Made by a program: the position numbers and the translations under genes. Positions 63,244 to 64,000 of a DNA stretch of 64,000 nt are shown piece after piece; the stretch's first letter is position 1, and every line of letters begins with the position of its first letter. Location of the stretch: assembly GCA_003254925.1 (NCBI GenBank), contig QANZ01053924.1, positions 62,001 to 126,000 of the forward strand. The letters run 5' to 3'. The stretch comes from Chamaecrista fasciculata. Its lineage: Eukaryota; Streptophyta; Magnoliopsida; Fabales; Fabaceae. The notes below the pieces were generated by a model. It saw only the letters and a program-made list of their open reading frames with translations. It ran no database searches and had not been told where the DNA came from.

Positions 63244-63292
63244 GTTACATCATAACTTTCCATCAACGAAAAAAAAAGCTACATCATAACTT
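63244..63292 (+). mobile_element. Tail-only retroinsertion with 15-bp target duplication
   Basis: gttacatcataactt and gctacatcataactt (14 of 15) flank 19 bases, tccatcaacg followed by A9. Confidence 0.55.
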
Positions 63293-63860
63293 ATCCAGCA
63301 CTTCAAAAATTATAGAAATCCAACCTTTAAAAGAGAACAAGATATTGCATTCTTGCCGCTTAATATCAACAAGTATGGCTATAAATTAATTTTTAAGGCA
63401 AGTACAGTATTAGATTGAGGGGTACTACTGCTGCTTGTGTTGCAAACTTGCAATAATATATATACTGATCACAAAGCGTACTATGGTTAAATTATATCAG
63501 TACTTACTATGGAATACAAACTTAAATCTCTGAACAAAGAAAAGACAGAAATAAAAAATAAAAAGCAGTAAAATGAAGTTATGAACTTATCATAAATAAA
63601 AACGAAACAGTATATTGTCCCATTTTTTAACCTGTTTCACCAGATATTGCCTAAAATGGGACCCTCTTACATAAAAACTTTCAGGGATATTTCGTGTACT
63701 GTACTCAGTGTATCATCATTTCATCGCATTAATATTGTACACCAAATATGAAAGAAACAGAGGAGACAGACACCATAGGATAAACACATTCTCTATCTCT
63801 TTTACTTTATAAATCTTATAAAGAATATACACACATTCATCATTTTTTTTGTGTATAATC

Positions 63861-64000
63861 ATGAAGTCTCTCTCTGATTTCTTGTTCAATCTTTACGCCA
63901 AGATCATAGTTTTATTGGCTTTCCTTATGATAGAAATCATCGTCCTCATTCGAAACCTCAAGTCGTCGTCATCATCATCATCATCATCATCATCTTCTTC
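63861..64000 (+). CDS. Unidentified protein with N-terminal membrane segment (partial)
   Basis: ATG at 63861 opens a frame that runs off the window end: 46 codons. After MKSLSDFLFNLYAK comes a hydrophobic stretch (IIVLLAFLMIEIIVLI), then RNLK and a run of Ser codons written as a tca microsatellite. A TATA-like tataaat lies about 55 bases upstream. Single-pass N-terminal anchors followed by a Ser-rich linker occur in small plant RING-H2 ubiquitin ligases, but the diagnostic part is outside the window, so the family is a guess. Confidence 0.55.
   Translation, partial: MKSLSDFLFNLYAKIIVLLAFLMIEIIVLIRNLKSSSSSSSSSSSS

Larger units (their letters stand above)
62326..63860. other. Divergent intergenic region after the SDR gene
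   Basis: It contains the SDR promoter (no certain elements), a 96-base retroinsert at 62717-62844, a single N at 62906, a tail-only insertion at 63244-63292, and near 63805 a tataaat box that may serve the gene at 63861. Confidence 0.5.

Overview
This is eukaryotic nuclear DNA from a flowering plant, almost certainly a core eudicot. The genes carry GT-AG (occasionally GC-AG) introns, intergenic DNA is very AT-rich, MITEs are dense, and the protein set is plant-specific: a thylakoid-lumen NDH immunophilin, a cellulose-synthase-interacting armadillo protein and an isoprenylated metallochaperone. A 589-base N gap and a few single Ns show a draft assembly. I cannot name the species.

Layout. (1) 1812-3614 (+): PNSL4/FKBP16-2, 5 exons. 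(2) 5196-5784 (-): a HIPP heavy-metal-associated isoprenylated protein, 2 exons. (3) 5785-13329: about 7.5 kb without a gene, with hAT-like MITEs and scrambled repeats. (4) 13330-21807 (-): CSI1/POM2, 7 exons, about 2155 aa, whose conserved N-terminus begins at a CTG instead of the usual ATG. (5) 26186-32871 (-): MIC60/mitofilin, 12 coding exons. (6) 35815-40820 (+): TSR3, the 18S rRNA acp-transferase, 10 exons. (7) 40821-47619: transposon nest plus assembly gap. (8) 47620-50930 and 53446-57092 (+): two tandem ACINUS-like SAP-domain splicing-factor genes from a roughly 5 kb duplication. (9) 59843-62325 (-): a short-chain dehydrogenase related to 1-acyl-DHAP reductases. (10) 63861-64000 (+): the start of an unidentified membrane-anchored protein cut by the window end.

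The genes are not an operon or pathway. They are housekeeping and organelle genes in ancestral linkage. From memory, the ACINUS, MIC60, HIPP and FKBP16-2 genes are consecutive in Arabidopsis (around At4g39680-At4g39710), while CSI1 (At2g22125), TSR3 (At5g10070) and the SDR (At5g10050) lie on other duplicated segments, so this window looks like a less-fractionated version of that ancestral block.

No wholly new system was evident. The most interesting signals are the CTG initiation codon of CSI1; a set of very small insertions made of little more than a poly(A) tail flanked by target-site duplications; a 0.66 kb hAT-type element inside a TSR3 intron; a 1.5 kb foldback element; a cluster of four intact MITEs with perfect or near-perfect target duplications between 157-bp direct repeats; and the ACINUS pair, whose promoters were not co-duplicated. 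All exon boundaries come from reading frame, splice consensus and remembered family sequence, not from transcripts.
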